DNA from: Clostridiales bacterium
GTDB taxonomy: Bacteria > Bacillota > Clostridia > Oscillospirales > Ruminococcaceae
DNA: 8,936 bases
Direction: 5' to 3'
Assembly (NCBI GenBank): GCA_029007575.1
Contig: JAQXIB010000051.1
Location: 1-8,936 of the forward strand
Position numbers and translations under genes: made by a program. The notes below the pieces were generated by a model. The model worked only from the letters and a program-made list of their open reading frames with translations. It was not told where the DNA came from and did no database searches. The number at the start of each line of letters is the position of its first letter. Positions within the stretch are counted from its first letter, which is position 1. Positions 1-5,670 of the stretch are shown in pieces.

Positions 1-1
1 T

Positions 2-1165
2 GTCGATAAATGGATGAAAGACTATGCAGAAAAACAGCTAAAAGCTAAAACCATAGCCGGATATAAAGAATTGCTAAAAAGAATCAATCCTGCAATCGGT
101 CATATTAAGTTAGAACAGATTCAACCGCAGCATTTGTTGCAGTTTTACGATAACTTATCAGAAAGTGGCATCCGTAAAGATGCTCAATATACGCCAATTA
201 TAGATTTAAACAGCCTGTTAAAAAAGAAAAAGCTATCTATGGAAGCGTTTGCCAAAAAAGCGGGCGTTTCATCGAATACGATATCAATTGTGTGTCGTGG
301 TGGCAACGTTTCGGAGCGGTCGTGCAATCTTATTGCAGAAGCCTTGAAGAAAAAGCCGACTGCGTGTTTTAAACCGGTCGGAGAATCAGGCGGGTTATCT
401 CCTAAAACAATATTACATCATCACCGGCTGATATCAGCAATTTTAAATACTGCTGTACAATGGCAAGTGATATTTTCAAATCCATGCAGCCGAATTAAGC
501 CTCCAAAGGTTGACAGAACCGAAGCGAAATATCTGGATGATATGGAAACAATCAGATTGTTTGAATTGCTAGAAAATGAGCCGATCATGTATCGTACTAT
601 AATAACGCTTCTTGTGTATTCCGGTTTACGCCGCGGTGAGATGTGCGGGCTTGAATGGCGTGATATTGACTTTAAAAACAAAGTTATCCACGTTGAAAGA
701 GCAAGTTTATATCTTCCCGAAAAAGGAATTTATGAGGACACAACGAAGAATTACACTTCTGAAAGAGTAATCAAAGTATCTGATCATGCGTTTAAATTGC
801 TGCTTGAATATAAAATGTGGCAGAACGGCGAACGAATGAAAGCGGGGGACAGATGGACAGACACTGGAAAAGTATTTACACAATCTACCGGAAAGCCGAT
901 GCACCCGGACACGATAACAGGATGGTTTCATAAATTCGTTGCTAAAAACAATCTGCCTAATATTTGCGTTCACTCATTGCGACACACAAATGCCAGCTTA
1001 TTAATTGCAAACAACGTTAATATTACAACGGTATCCAAACGGCTGGGACACGCCAACACAGCTACCACGACCAAAATATACGCCCACGCAATCAAAACGG
1101 CTGACGAAATCGCCGCCGACACCTTGCAGGATATTCTAACGTTGCCAAACAAAAAAGCCAATTAA
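2..1165 (+). CDS. Tyrosine recombinase (phage/ICE-type integrase) with internal XRE-like helix-turn-helix, 5' end outside window
   Basis: Site-specific recombinase that would integrate and excise a mobile element. The frame is open to the left edge and codons 2-13 (VDKW) continue it upstream of the first ATG at 14, so the N-terminal arm-binding domain is cut by the window. Numbering from that ATG: core-binding helices at about 1-55 and 127-160; catalytic domain at about 170-375. The catalytic set is visible: R206 (in SGLRRGEM), K245, H320 and R323 (HSLRH), H346 (LGHAN) and nucleophile Y356 (KIYAH). Residues about 62-122 interrupt the core-binding domain with a Cro/XRE-like helix-turn-helix (LSMEAFAKKAGVSSNTIS). 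I recall similar inserts in other Gram-positive integrases, so this is probably a subfamily trait. The gene points at the 3' end of the initiator tRNA gene 165 bp downstream, the usual geometry for an element inserted at a tRNA. The exact element type (prophage or ICE) cannot be told from here. Confidence 0.93.
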   Translation, partial: VDKWMKDYAEKQLKAKTIAGYKELLKRINPAIGHIKLEQIQPQHLLQFYDNLSESGIRKDAQYTPIIDLNSLLKKKKLSMEAFAKKAGVSSNTISIVCRGGNVSERSCNLIAEALKKKPTACFKPVGESGGLSPKTILHHHRLISAILNTAVQWQVIFSNPCSRIKPPKVDRTEAKYLDDMETIRLFELLENEPIMYRTIITLLVYSGLRRGEMCGLEWRDIDFKNKVIHVERASLYLPEKGIYEDTTKNYTSERVIKVSDHAFKLLLEYKMWQNGERMKAGDRWTDTGKVFTQSTGKPMHPDTITGWFHKFVAKNNLPNICVHSLRHTNASLLIANNVNITTVSKRLGHANTATTTKIYAHAIKTADEIAADTLQDILTLPNKKAN

Positions 1166-1169
1166 AAAT

Positions 1170-1208
1170 AGCGGGAGCCGTCTAATTTCAGACAGCATCC
1201 CGCTTTTC
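1170..1208 (+). terminator. Rho-independent terminator of the integrase gene
   Basis: Perfect 7-bp outer stem AGCGGGA/TCCCGCT with an inner GTCT/AGAC helix, followed by TTTTCTC. It begins 5 bases after the integrase stop codon. Confidence 0.85.
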
Positions 1209-1232
1209 TCTTACATATATATTTTGTTAAAA

Positions 1233-1261
1233 ATAAGCACCATAAACACCAAATAAACACC
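1233..1261. repeat. Three direct repeats ATAARCACC, candidate integrase arm-type sites
   Basis: ATAAGCACC at 1233-1241 and ATAAACACC at 1242-1250 and 1253-1261, with start-to-start spacings of 9 and 11 bp, close to one helical turn. They lie between the integrase stop and the tRNA gene, where tyrosine integrases of Gram-positive elements commonly have short direct-repeat arm sites. The repeats are seen directly; binding is inferred. Confidence 0.45.
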
Positions 1262-1277
1262 AAACACGATTTAAGGC

Positions 1278-1321
1278 AAAAATAAAAATCACCTATCTAT
1301 GCCACAAACGGCGTAAATAGG
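1278..1321 (-). terminator. Rho-independent terminator downstream of the tRNA gene
   Basis: Read on the minus strand, CCTAT pairs with ATAGG, followed by an inner GCC/GGC helix and a 6-nt loop: about 10 pairs with two mismatches. The stem is followed by TTTTTATTTTT. It lies 10 bases past the tRNA 3' end and probably ends that transcript. Confidence 0.65.
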
Positions 1322-1330
1322 CAATTTGTT

Positions 1331-1405
<75 letters not shown>

Positions 1406-1441
1406 ATATTCATGCAATCATCTTGTGATTACTGTTTATAT

Positions 1442-1470
1442 ATAATATCACAATCCGAAATAAAAAGCAA
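1442..1470 (-). promoter_or_regulatory. Sigma-A promoter of the initiator tRNA
   Basis: On the minus strand, TTGCTT (-35, 1465-1470) and TATTAT (-10, 1442-1447) are separated by exactly 17 bp. Transcription would start near 1435, about 30 nt before the mature tRNA 5' end. Confidence 0.7.
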
Positions 1471-1664
1471 GTGCTTTTTGAAAAAAACTAAATATTTATA
1501 AATTTTTCACGATATTACAAATTTTAAGTAACTTTATTTGGGCAGCATGGCAATCAAACAAAAAACAGTTCCATTGTTGTTACCTCTAAGGCTCTGCTTT
1601 CGATCGATTTCTGCGCACATCGTCTTAAAATATTGTGTAAAACACAGAATCATATCAGAAACTG
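1471..1664. other. Intergenic stretch without recognisable feature
   Basis: About 190 bp between the tRNA promoter and the thiT promoter. A 64-codon minus-strand reading frame covers it but starts beneath the thiT -10/leader region and has no family likeness. I see no gene, repeat or convincing structure. Confidence 0.5.
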
Positions 1665-1693
1665 TTGAAAATCCGCTTTCTATATGATATACT
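1665..1693 (+). promoter_or_regulatory. Sigma-A promoter of the thiT transcript
   Basis: TTGAAA (1665-1670), a 17-bp spacer and TATACT (1688-1693). The predicted start near 1700 is about 25 nt before the TPP aptamer, so the riboswitch lies wholly inside the transcript. Confidence 0.75.
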
Positions 1694-1724
1694 GTTAACT
1701 GTTCATTTACAAAACTGAATATCA

Positions 1725-1823
1725 ACAAATCAGGGGTGCTTGATGACTCAAGCTGAGAGGAAGTCCTATTGATACGAAAACCCTATAACCTGAAATGGAT
1801 AATACCAGCGTAGGAAGATTTGT
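1725..1823 (+). ncRNA. TPP riboswitch aptamer (THI box)
   Basis: The conserved core elements occur in order: GGGGTGC, CTGAGAG (1753-1759), ACCCT (about 1780-1784), AACCTGA (1787-1793) and GGATAATACCAGCGTAGGAA (1797-1816). The closing P1 helix is ACAAATC (1725-1731) with GATTTGT (1817-1823). This family binds thiamine pyrophosphate and represses thiamine synthesis or uptake genes when the cofactor is abundant. It sits in the leader of thiT, so uptake would be shut down when TPP is sufficient. Confidence 0.96.
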
Positions 1824-1868
1824 GACAGATGAAGCGATTTGATCTTATTGTTCATGATTGCTTCCCGA

Positions 1869-1926
1869 CTTTCCTTCTTTGTTGGTCATTTTAGGTCTTT
1901 CAAAGCATTTTATGAAAGAAGGAAAG
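1869..1926 (+). promoter_or_regulatory. Expression platform: anti-Shine-Dalgarno hairpin of thiT
   Basis: CTTTCCTTCTTT (1869-1880) is a perfect 12-bp complement of AAAGAAGGAAAG (1915-1926), which contains the thiT ribosome binding site. No T-run follows, so control is likely translational. A competing pairing is possible between AGGAAG at the aptamer 3' end (1812-1817) and TTTCCT (1870-1875). This would free the RBS when TPP is absent; that switch mechanism is inferred. A further hairpin, GAAGCGAT/ATTGCTTC, lies between aptamer and platform. Confidence 0.75.
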
Positions 1927-1933
1927 ATTTATT

Positions 1934-2572
1934 ATGAGCACAAGTATGTCAAAAAGAACGCAAATGCTTTGCGTCAGCGCGATGATGATTGCGCTCGCAA
2001 CGATTTTATCTCTGATTTCCAAATTTATTCCCGCATTGGAAATGCCGTTCGGAGGCTCGATTACCCTTTGCAGTATGGTGCCGATCGTTTACATCTCCTA
2101 TCGTTACGGCATCAAATGGGGACTGTTCAGCGGATTCGTATACAGTGTATTACAACTGCTGACCGGTATGAGCGCGTTGAAGGGCTTGTCTGCCGGTTCA
2201 TTAGTCGCATCATTGTTTTTAGATTATTTTATTGCTTTTACCGTTTTGGGATTAGGCGGTATGTTCCGTAAAGCAATTCCGAATAAAACATTAGGTTTCA
2301 CACTCGGCGTAGTTGTAGCCGGATTGCTGCGGTTTACTTGCCATGTTATTTCCGGATTTTTGTTATGGGCAACCGCAGACAATATCGCTTGGCTCCTCGG
2401 AGAAGGCGCTTTGACCACCGATATTCCGTTTAAGTGGGTCCAATTCTTATATTCTTTGGTTTACAACGGAACTTATATGATTCCGGATATTATCGTAGCA
2501 GCAATCGGCGCTGTCATTATTTCTTTGGCTGCAAAACAAATTTTTGTAACAGATGAAATAAAAAAAGCTTGA
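1934..2572 (+). CDS. thiT: ThiT, substrate-binding S component of an ECF-type thiamine transporter
   Basis: A 212-residue integral membrane protein with about six hydrophobic segments. It captures thiamine and delivers it through a shared EcfA-EcfA'-EcfT energizing module, which is not encoded here. Family features: EMPFGGSITL (36-45) at the end of the first segment, LDY (96-98), R133, H137, SGFLLWA (140-146) with W145, Y173/N178 in YSLVYN, and Y181-PD (184-185). From memory of the Lactococcus ThiT structure, the thiamine-pocket His/Trp pair is 8 residues apart and the Tyr/Asn pair 5 apart. The same spacings occur here at H137/W145 and Y173/N178. The ATG at 1934 was chosen because AAGGAAAG (1919-1926) sits 7 nt upstream; an ATG at 1946 is a weaker alternative. 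The TPP riboswitch leader independently supports thiamine as substrate. The length is slightly above the usual 190 or so, with a short hydrophilic C-terminal tail. Confidence 0.95.
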   Translation: MSTSMSKRTQMLCVSAMMIALATILSLISKFIPALEMPFGGSITLCSMVPIVYISYRYGIKWGLFSGFVYSVLQLLTGMSALKGLSAGSLVASLFLDYFIAFTVLGLGGMFRKAIPNKTLGFTLGVVVAGLLRFTCHVISGFLLWATADNIAWLLGEGALTTDIPFKWVQFLYSLVYNGTYMIPDIIVAAIGAVIISLAAKQIFVTDEIKKA

Positions 2573-2643
2573 GCCTTTTTTAAACTTCTGTTTTCAAACA
2601 AGCATGATGTTCACAAAAGTAAATGAATACAAAAGAGATACAT

Positions 2644-2673
2644 AGGAGAGCCTGATTAAGACTCTCCTTTCTT
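2644..2673 (+). terminator. Rho-independent terminator downstream of thiT
   Basis: Perfect 7-bp stem AGGAGAG (2644-2650)/CTCTCCT (2662-2668) with two more pairs inside, followed by TTCTT. A weaker A6/T6 hairpin directly overlaps the thiT stop region (about 2562-2580). A separate perfect palindrome, CTTGATTTATCAAG, follows at 2671-2684. Confidence 0.65.
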
Positions 2674-2695
2674 GATTTATCAAGAGCAGATTCGA

Positions 2696-2853
2696 ATATT
2701 AAAATCTAATGAAACACTTTCATTCTTTCCGGTCTGAATTGCGCCAGAAAGCGTTACCCTCCTTGTTGGGCGTCAGCCCAGCGGTGTCGTCTGCCTTTTC
2801 TGACACAATTCACCCTCGGAAATCGATGAAAGCTTTCCATTAGATTTTAGTAT
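2696..2853. repeat. 158-nt extended fold-back element or structured leader upstream of rsuA
   Basis: The outer arms TAAAATCTAATG (2700-2711) and CATTAGATTTTA (2838-2849) are perfectly complementary and extend outwards by four pairs, one of them G-U. Pairing then continues almost to the tip: AAA/TTT, CTTTCAT/ATGAAAG, TTTCCG/CGGAAA, TGAATTG/CAATTCA, CAGAAA/TTTCTG and ACC/GGT, capped by GTTGGGC-GTCA-GCCCAGC (2765-2782). The only sizeable bulge is CTCCTT (2759-2764). The element ends at the base before the downstream ribosome binding site. It could be a structured 5' leader, a small RNA, or a MITE-like fold-back insertion. No T-run follows its 3' arm, which argues against a free-standing terminated sRNA on the plus strand. 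Only a weak promoter candidate (TTGATT at 2672, TATTAA at 2697) precedes it. Confidence 0.7.
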
Positions 2854-2869
2854 AAAAGGAGAAATGGTT

Positions 2870-3577
2870 ATGCGCCTGGATAAATTTTTTGCTTCTCAGT
2901 CACTGGCTTCCCGAAAAGAAGTAAAAGAGCTGGTCAAAAAGGGTTTGATTAAAATCAACGGTATACCGGCTAGATCCTCGGATATGACAATCATACCGGA
3001 CCGGGATATGATTTCGTTCAACGGCAAAACGATCTCCTACAAAGAACATATCTACATTATGCTGAACAAGCCACAGGGAGTAGTATCGTCAACCGAGGAC
3101 AATCTGCATGCCACCGTTTTGGATCTAATCCCTCCGGAGTTGTTCCGCAAAGGTCTGTTTCCTGCCGGCAGACTGGATAAAGACACAGTCGGCTTTGTAT
3201 TGATCACCGATGACGGAGATTTCGCGCATCGTATTCTATCCCCGAAAAAGCATGTACCGAAAACCTATGAAGCCATTATCAACAATTCGATATCTCAAGA
3301 GGATATTGCCGCGTTCCGAGAAGGAGTGCAGCTGAAAGACGGTACTCTCTGTCTTCATGCCGAGCTAAAAATTTTAAAGCCGGATGTACAGCCGCTGGTT
3401 CAAATTGTCATTCATGAAGGAAAATATCACCAAATTAAAAGAATGTTTGAGGCAAGGGGAAAACGGGTTCTGTTTTTAAAGCGAATCAAAATCGGAAATC
3501 TGTCTTTAGACGACAATCTCGCCCCCGGAGAATGCAGGGAAATATTGCACAAAGAACTGAATCAAATTTTGGAATGA
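2870..3577 (+). CDS. rsuA: 16S rRNA pseudouridine synthase, RsuA/RluB/E/F family
   Basis: A 235-residue enzyme that isomerises a uridine in ribosomal RNA; RsuA proper modifies U516 of 16S rRNA. An N-terminal S4 RNA-binding domain (about 1-45, starting MRLDKFFASQSLASRKEVKE) is followed by the pseudouridine synthase domain from MLNKPQGVVSS onward. The catalytic aspartate is D103 in the PAGRLDKDTVGF motif, which varies slightly from the common GRLDxxTxGLLLLT. The late motif KYHQIKRMFEARG is also present. I place the start at ATG 2870, not ATG 2864: the ribosome binding site AAGGAG (2856-2861) is only 2 nt from 2864 but 8 nt from 2870, and family members begin MRLDKF. The gene directly follows the fold-back at 2696-2853, whose CTCCTT bulge is complementary to this RBS. 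Assignment to RsuA over a close paralogue is by size and domain order only. Confidence 0.9.
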   Translation: MRLDKFFASQSLASRKEVKELVKKGLIKINGIPARSSDMTIIPDRDMISFNGKTISYKEHIYIMLNKPQGVVSSTEDNLHATVLDLIPPELFRKGLFPAGRLDKDTVGFVLITDDGDFAHRILSPKKHVPKTYEAIINNSISQEDIAAFREGVQLKDGTLCLHAELKILKPDVQPLVQIVIHEGKYHQIKRMFEARGKRVLFLKRIKIGNLSLDDNLAPGECREILHKELNQILE

Positions 3578-3669
3578 CAAAAATTTGAGAATTGCGGATT
3601 TTGCGGTTTTTTGTATATTATTAGGCAATATTTCCAATCACTTTTCTAAAAGTTTGGGTAATAAGGTAC

Positions 3670-3698
3670 TAGGCAGTTTCTGCTATTTTTGGTATAGT
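3670..3698 (+). promoter_or_regulatory. Candidate promoter of the sugar ABC ATPase gene
   Basis: TATAGT (3693-3698) has 5 of 6 matches to the -10 consensus. TAGGCA (3670-3675) lies 17 bp upstream with 4 of 6 -35 matches. The predicted start near 3705 leaves a leader of about 50 nt containing the RBS. A better-looking TTGACA at 3712-3717 lies too close to the start codon to serve this gene. Confidence 0.4.
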
Positions 3699-3755
3699 AT
3701 AGATAAGGTTTTTGACATTAAATAAATTGTATATTATTGTAGGAGGTCCATTTAT

Positions 3756-4898
3756 ATGGCAAGTTTATCTTTAAAGGGTATTTACAAAAAATATCCCGGC
3801 GGTGTTACCGCAGTTTCCGATTTCAACTTGGAAATTAAAGACAAAGAATTCATCATTCTCGTAGGTCCTTCCGGTTGTGGTAAATCTACCACTTTGCGTA
3901 TGATCGCCGGCTTGGAAGAAATTTCAGATGGTGAACTGTACATAGGCGACAAACTGGTTAATGACGTTGCGCCGAAAGATCGTGATATCGCAATGGTGTT
4001 CCAGAACTACGCTCTGTATCCGCACATGACCGTGTTTGAAAACATGGCTTTCGGTTTGAAATTGCGTAAAACTCCGAAGGATGAGATCAAACGCCGTGTT
4101 GATGAAGCTGCCCGTATTTTGGATATCGCTCATTTGCTCGATCGTAAGCCGAAGGCTTTGTCAGGCGGTCAGCGTCAGCGTGTTGCTTTAGGTCGTGCTA
4201 TTGTTCGTGAGCCTCAGGTATTCTTGCTTGACGAGCCGTTGTCCAACTTGGATGCAAAGCTCCGTGCACAGATGCGTACCGAGTTGTCTTTGTTGCATCA
4301 GAAATTAGGTACCACTTTCATTTATGTTACCCATGACCAGACAGAGGCTATGACAATGGGTACCAGAATCGTTGTTATGAAAGATGGTTTCATTCAACAG
4401 GTTGATTCTCCAAAAGCTTTGTATGACAGACCTTGCAATGTTTTCGTTGCCGGATTTATTGGTTCTCCGCAGATGAACTTTATCGATGCTATGCTGCTTA
4501 AGAAAGATGGTAAGCTCGGCGTTGAGTTCGGTACGGAAGACACCAAAACCAGACGCGGCGTAAAATACTTTATCGAATTGCCGGAAATCAAAAACAAAGA
4601 CGGCAAGCTGGATGCATATGTAGACAAAGAAGTTATTGTCGGTATCCGTCCGGAAGACATCAAAGATGAGGAAATGTTCATCTCTGCTGCTACTACCGGT
4701 GTTGTTGACTGTAAAGTTGACGTTACCGAAATGATGGGTGCAGAAACTTATTTGTACTTGACTTGCGAAGAAGTTCCGTTAACTGCAAGAGTTTCTCCTC
4801 GTTCTACTGCACGTGCCGGCGATGAGATCAAAGTTGCATTTGATGTAAACAAAATCCACGTATTTGACAAAGAGACTGAAAAAGTTCTCTGCAACTAA
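3756..4898 (+). CDS. Carbohydrate ABC transporter ATP-binding protein (MsmK/UgpC/MalK family)
   Basis: A 380-residue cytoplasmic ATPase that powers a carbohydrate importer of the CUT1 class. Nucleotide-binding motifs in order: Walker A GPSGCGKST (37-45), Q-loop Q83 in VFQNYALYPHMTV, signature LSGGQRQR (135-142), Walker B VFLLDE (155-160), D-loop SNLD (163-166) and H-loop H193 in VTHDQTEAM. After about residue 235 comes the MalK-type regulatory OB/TOBE region, including IVGIRPEDI. The RBS AGGAGG (3741-3746) is 9 nt before the ATG. Codon choice is strongly biased (CGT, GGT, GTT, TTG), suggesting high expression. No permease or binding-protein gene adjoins it, and a terminator follows at once. 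In this family such orphan MsmK-like ATPases often serve several sugar transporters encoded elsewhere, so the substrate cannot be named. The exact gene symbol (msmK, ugpC or malK) is not decidable here. Confidence 0.95.
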   Translation: MASLSLKGIYKKYPGGVTAVSDFNLEIKDKEFIILVGPSGCGKSTTLRMIAGLEEISDGELYIGDKLVNDVAPKDRDIAMVFQNYALYPHMTVFENMAFGLKLRKTPKDEIKRRVDEAARILDIAHLLDRKPKALSGGQRQRVALGRAIVREPQVFLLDEPLSNLDAKLRAQMRTELSLLHQKLGTTFIYVTHDQTEAMTMGTRIVVMKDGFIQQVDSPKALYDRPCNVFVAGFIGSPQMNFIDAMLLKKDGKLGVEFGTEDTKTRRGVKYFIELPEIKNKDGKLDAYVDKEVIVGIRPEDIKDEEMFISAATTGVVDCKVDVTEMMGAETYLYLTCEEVPLTARVSPRSTARAGDEIKVAFDVNKIHVFDKETEKVLCN

Positions 4899-4915
4899 TA
4901 TTAAAAATGCACTAG

Positions 4916-4947
4916 AAAAGCGAGTGGCAATAGCTACTCGCTTTTTT
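4916..4947 (+). terminator. Strong Rho-independent terminator of the ABC ATPase gene
   Basis: A 10-bp perfect stem AAAAGCGAGT (4916-4925)/ACTCGCTTTT (4936-4945) with a GC/GC extension inside, ending in six T residues. It begins 17 nt after the stop codon. Confidence 0.92.
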
Positions 4948-4994
4948 GGCAAAAAGGGGTCCACCCATGCCGGGAATTTGCGGTTTTTGGGCTC

Positions 4995-5000
4995 TATAAT
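4995..5000 (+). promoter_or_regulatory. Perfect -10 box (TATAAT) before the small structured RNA
   Basis: TATAAT sits 12-20 nt before the structured region, which would put the start near 5007. No good -35 hexamer is present at 15-19 bp upstream (GGGAAT at the 17-bp position), so activity is uncertain. Confidence 0.35.
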
Positions 5001-5006
5001 ATTAGC

Positions 5007-5121
5007 TCTAACCTTTTTGTTGGGGAAAGCTGATGAAATAAGCGGCTTTCGCATATATCCGTTCCAGAGAAAGAGATTGGCTTAACATCCCCAACAGGGG
5101 GAGTTTTGCCGGTCTCTTTTT
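5007..5121 (+). ncRNA. Putative structured small RNA or attenuator leader, family not recognised
   Basis: Two incompatible folds are visible. The terminator fold pairs AAAGAGATTGGC (5070-5081) with GCCGGTCTCTTT (5108-5119), including two U-G pairs. It continues with AAC/GTT and CCCC-AACA-GGGG (5089-5100) and ends in a T-run. The alternative pairs GTTGGGG (5019-5025) with CCCCAAC (5089-5095), which would break the terminator tip. A local hairpin GAAAGC (5025-5030)/GCTTTC (5045-5050) lies between. This is the layout of a transcription attenuator or riboswitch, or of a short independent sRNA of about 115 nt. I do not recognise an aptamer class. The 5' end is inferred from the TATAAT at 4995-5000. 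Confidence 0.4.
5070..5121 (+). terminator. Rho-independent terminator closing the small structured RNA
   Basis: A long interrupted hairpin: 12 pairs at the base, then AAC/GTT, then CCCC/GGGG with an AACA loop. It ends at TTTTT (5117-5121), of which part lies in the stem. It separates the leader from the coding-like sequence downstream. Confidence 0.65.
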
Positions 5122-5199
5122 GTATATATATCATGAAAGCTTATCAAATGCTGATCGACAAGCGAAAAAACAGTTTTGCTTACGGCGGGGGAGAAAAAT

Positions 5200-5388
5200 A
5201 TGACCTGACGGCTGGGCATGTTCTTAACGCCTGCCTATCCACAGATATTATCGCTGTTGCGCACACCAGAAACACAGCCGCTGTTTATGCACAAATTTAT
5301 GAACAACAGTTTGACGCAATATCGCAAACTGGAAGCTGTTACCCAAGCAAAAGACAGCATTATCGCCTGTGTAGACGGTAACGTATAG
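5200..5388 (+). pseudogene. Small unrecognised reading frame with a premature TGA, possible gene remnant
   Basis: GGGGGAG (5187-5193) is 6 nt before ATG 5200, a plausible ribosome binding site, but the frame reads Met-Thr-TGA. The same frame reopens and runs clean from ATG 5218 to the TAG at 5386-5388, 56 codons beginning MFLTPAYPQILSLLRTPE and ending AKDSIIACVDGNV. I recognise no family. A second frame overlaps it at 5133-5381 (82 codons, MKAYQMLIDKRKNSFAYG...) but lacks a ribosome binding site because the preceding terminator abuts it. Both frames have reasonable codon use, so neither is clearly the real one. A strong terminator 27 nt downstream suggests that something here was or is transcribed. 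It could be a decayed gene, a short peptide gene expressed by restart at 5218, or noncoding sequence. Confidence 0.25.
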
Positions 5389-5414
5389 CAGGGAAGTAAT
5401 TGTTGGCGTTATTA

Positions 5415-5466
5415 AAGCGTAAGCGCAAGACATCAATGAGTGTTTCGCACTTACGCTTATTTTTTA
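5415..5466 (+). terminator. Rho-independent terminator after the small reading frame
   Basis: Perfect 9-bp stem AAGCGTAAG (5415-5423)/CTTACGCTT (5450-5458) followed by ATTTTTT. Confidence 0.85.
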
Positions 5467-5475
5467 CACTTTTAA

Positions 5476-5604
5476 ACTTACGGTACTGTCAGACGGCTTG
5501 TTTTAAAGGGTTTTGCTATCGTTTCAGCCGTTGCAAAGGCAGCGGAAAAATGCCGGAAGAAAATGCAATACGAATTTGAATTTACACAAACCACTTGCTG
5601 GTAA
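5476..5604 (+). pseudogene. Coding-like remnant without a start codon
   Basis: Between an in-frame TAA (5473-5475) and TAA (5602-5604), 42 codons encode a helix-like peptide (GFAIVSAVAKAAEKCRKKMQ, then YEFEFTQTTCW). It has no upstream start and follows directly after a terminator. The composition looks like protein, but I recognise no family. It may be the tail of a lost gene or chance. The rest of 5605-5670 shows only a 6-bp inverted repeat (TGGATT/AATCCA) and no clear terminator for the oxidase gene. Confidence 0.2.
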
Positions 5605-5670
5605 AAGCATCAATTGCGCTTCATGTTAATGGATTTACCGCATAAAGTGAATCCACCCGATACAACCAGA

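Noticed and set aside
1534..1728. 64-codon minus-strand reading frame
   Set aside because: It begins under the thiT -10/leader region, has no family likeness and no support from neighbouring signals.
1858..2271. 137-codon plus-strand frame overlapping thiT
   Set aside because: It lies in another frame of thiT, starts within the riboswitch expression platform and lacks a ribosome binding site.
2696..2853. 6S RNA, T-box or HEARO-type RNA as identity of the fold-back
   Set aside because: The rod shape recalls 6S RNA, but no large symmetric central bubble is seen. No T-box sequence (such as AGGGTGGNACCGCG) and no HEARO-associated nuclease gene is present.
3578..3660. Terminator after rsuA
   Set aside because: Only a weak CAAAAA/TTTTTG pairing around a 20-nt-plus loop is seen; there is no GC-rich stem.
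3712..3740. TTGACA with TATTGT 17 bp downstream as promoter for the ABC ATPase gene
   Set aside because: The start site would fall at or past the ribosome binding site at 3741-3746, leaving no usable leader. The 3670-3698 pair fits better.
4995..5070. Fluoride riboswitch, suggested by GCTGATGA
   Set aside because: The conserved 5' GGNGATGG segment and the pseudoknot partners are absent.
5030..5073. Hammerhead-ribozyme-like core (CTGATGA followed later by GAAA)
   Set aside because: The bases after CTGATGA do not pair with those before GAAA, so stem II cannot form, and no matching cleavage-site stem is present.
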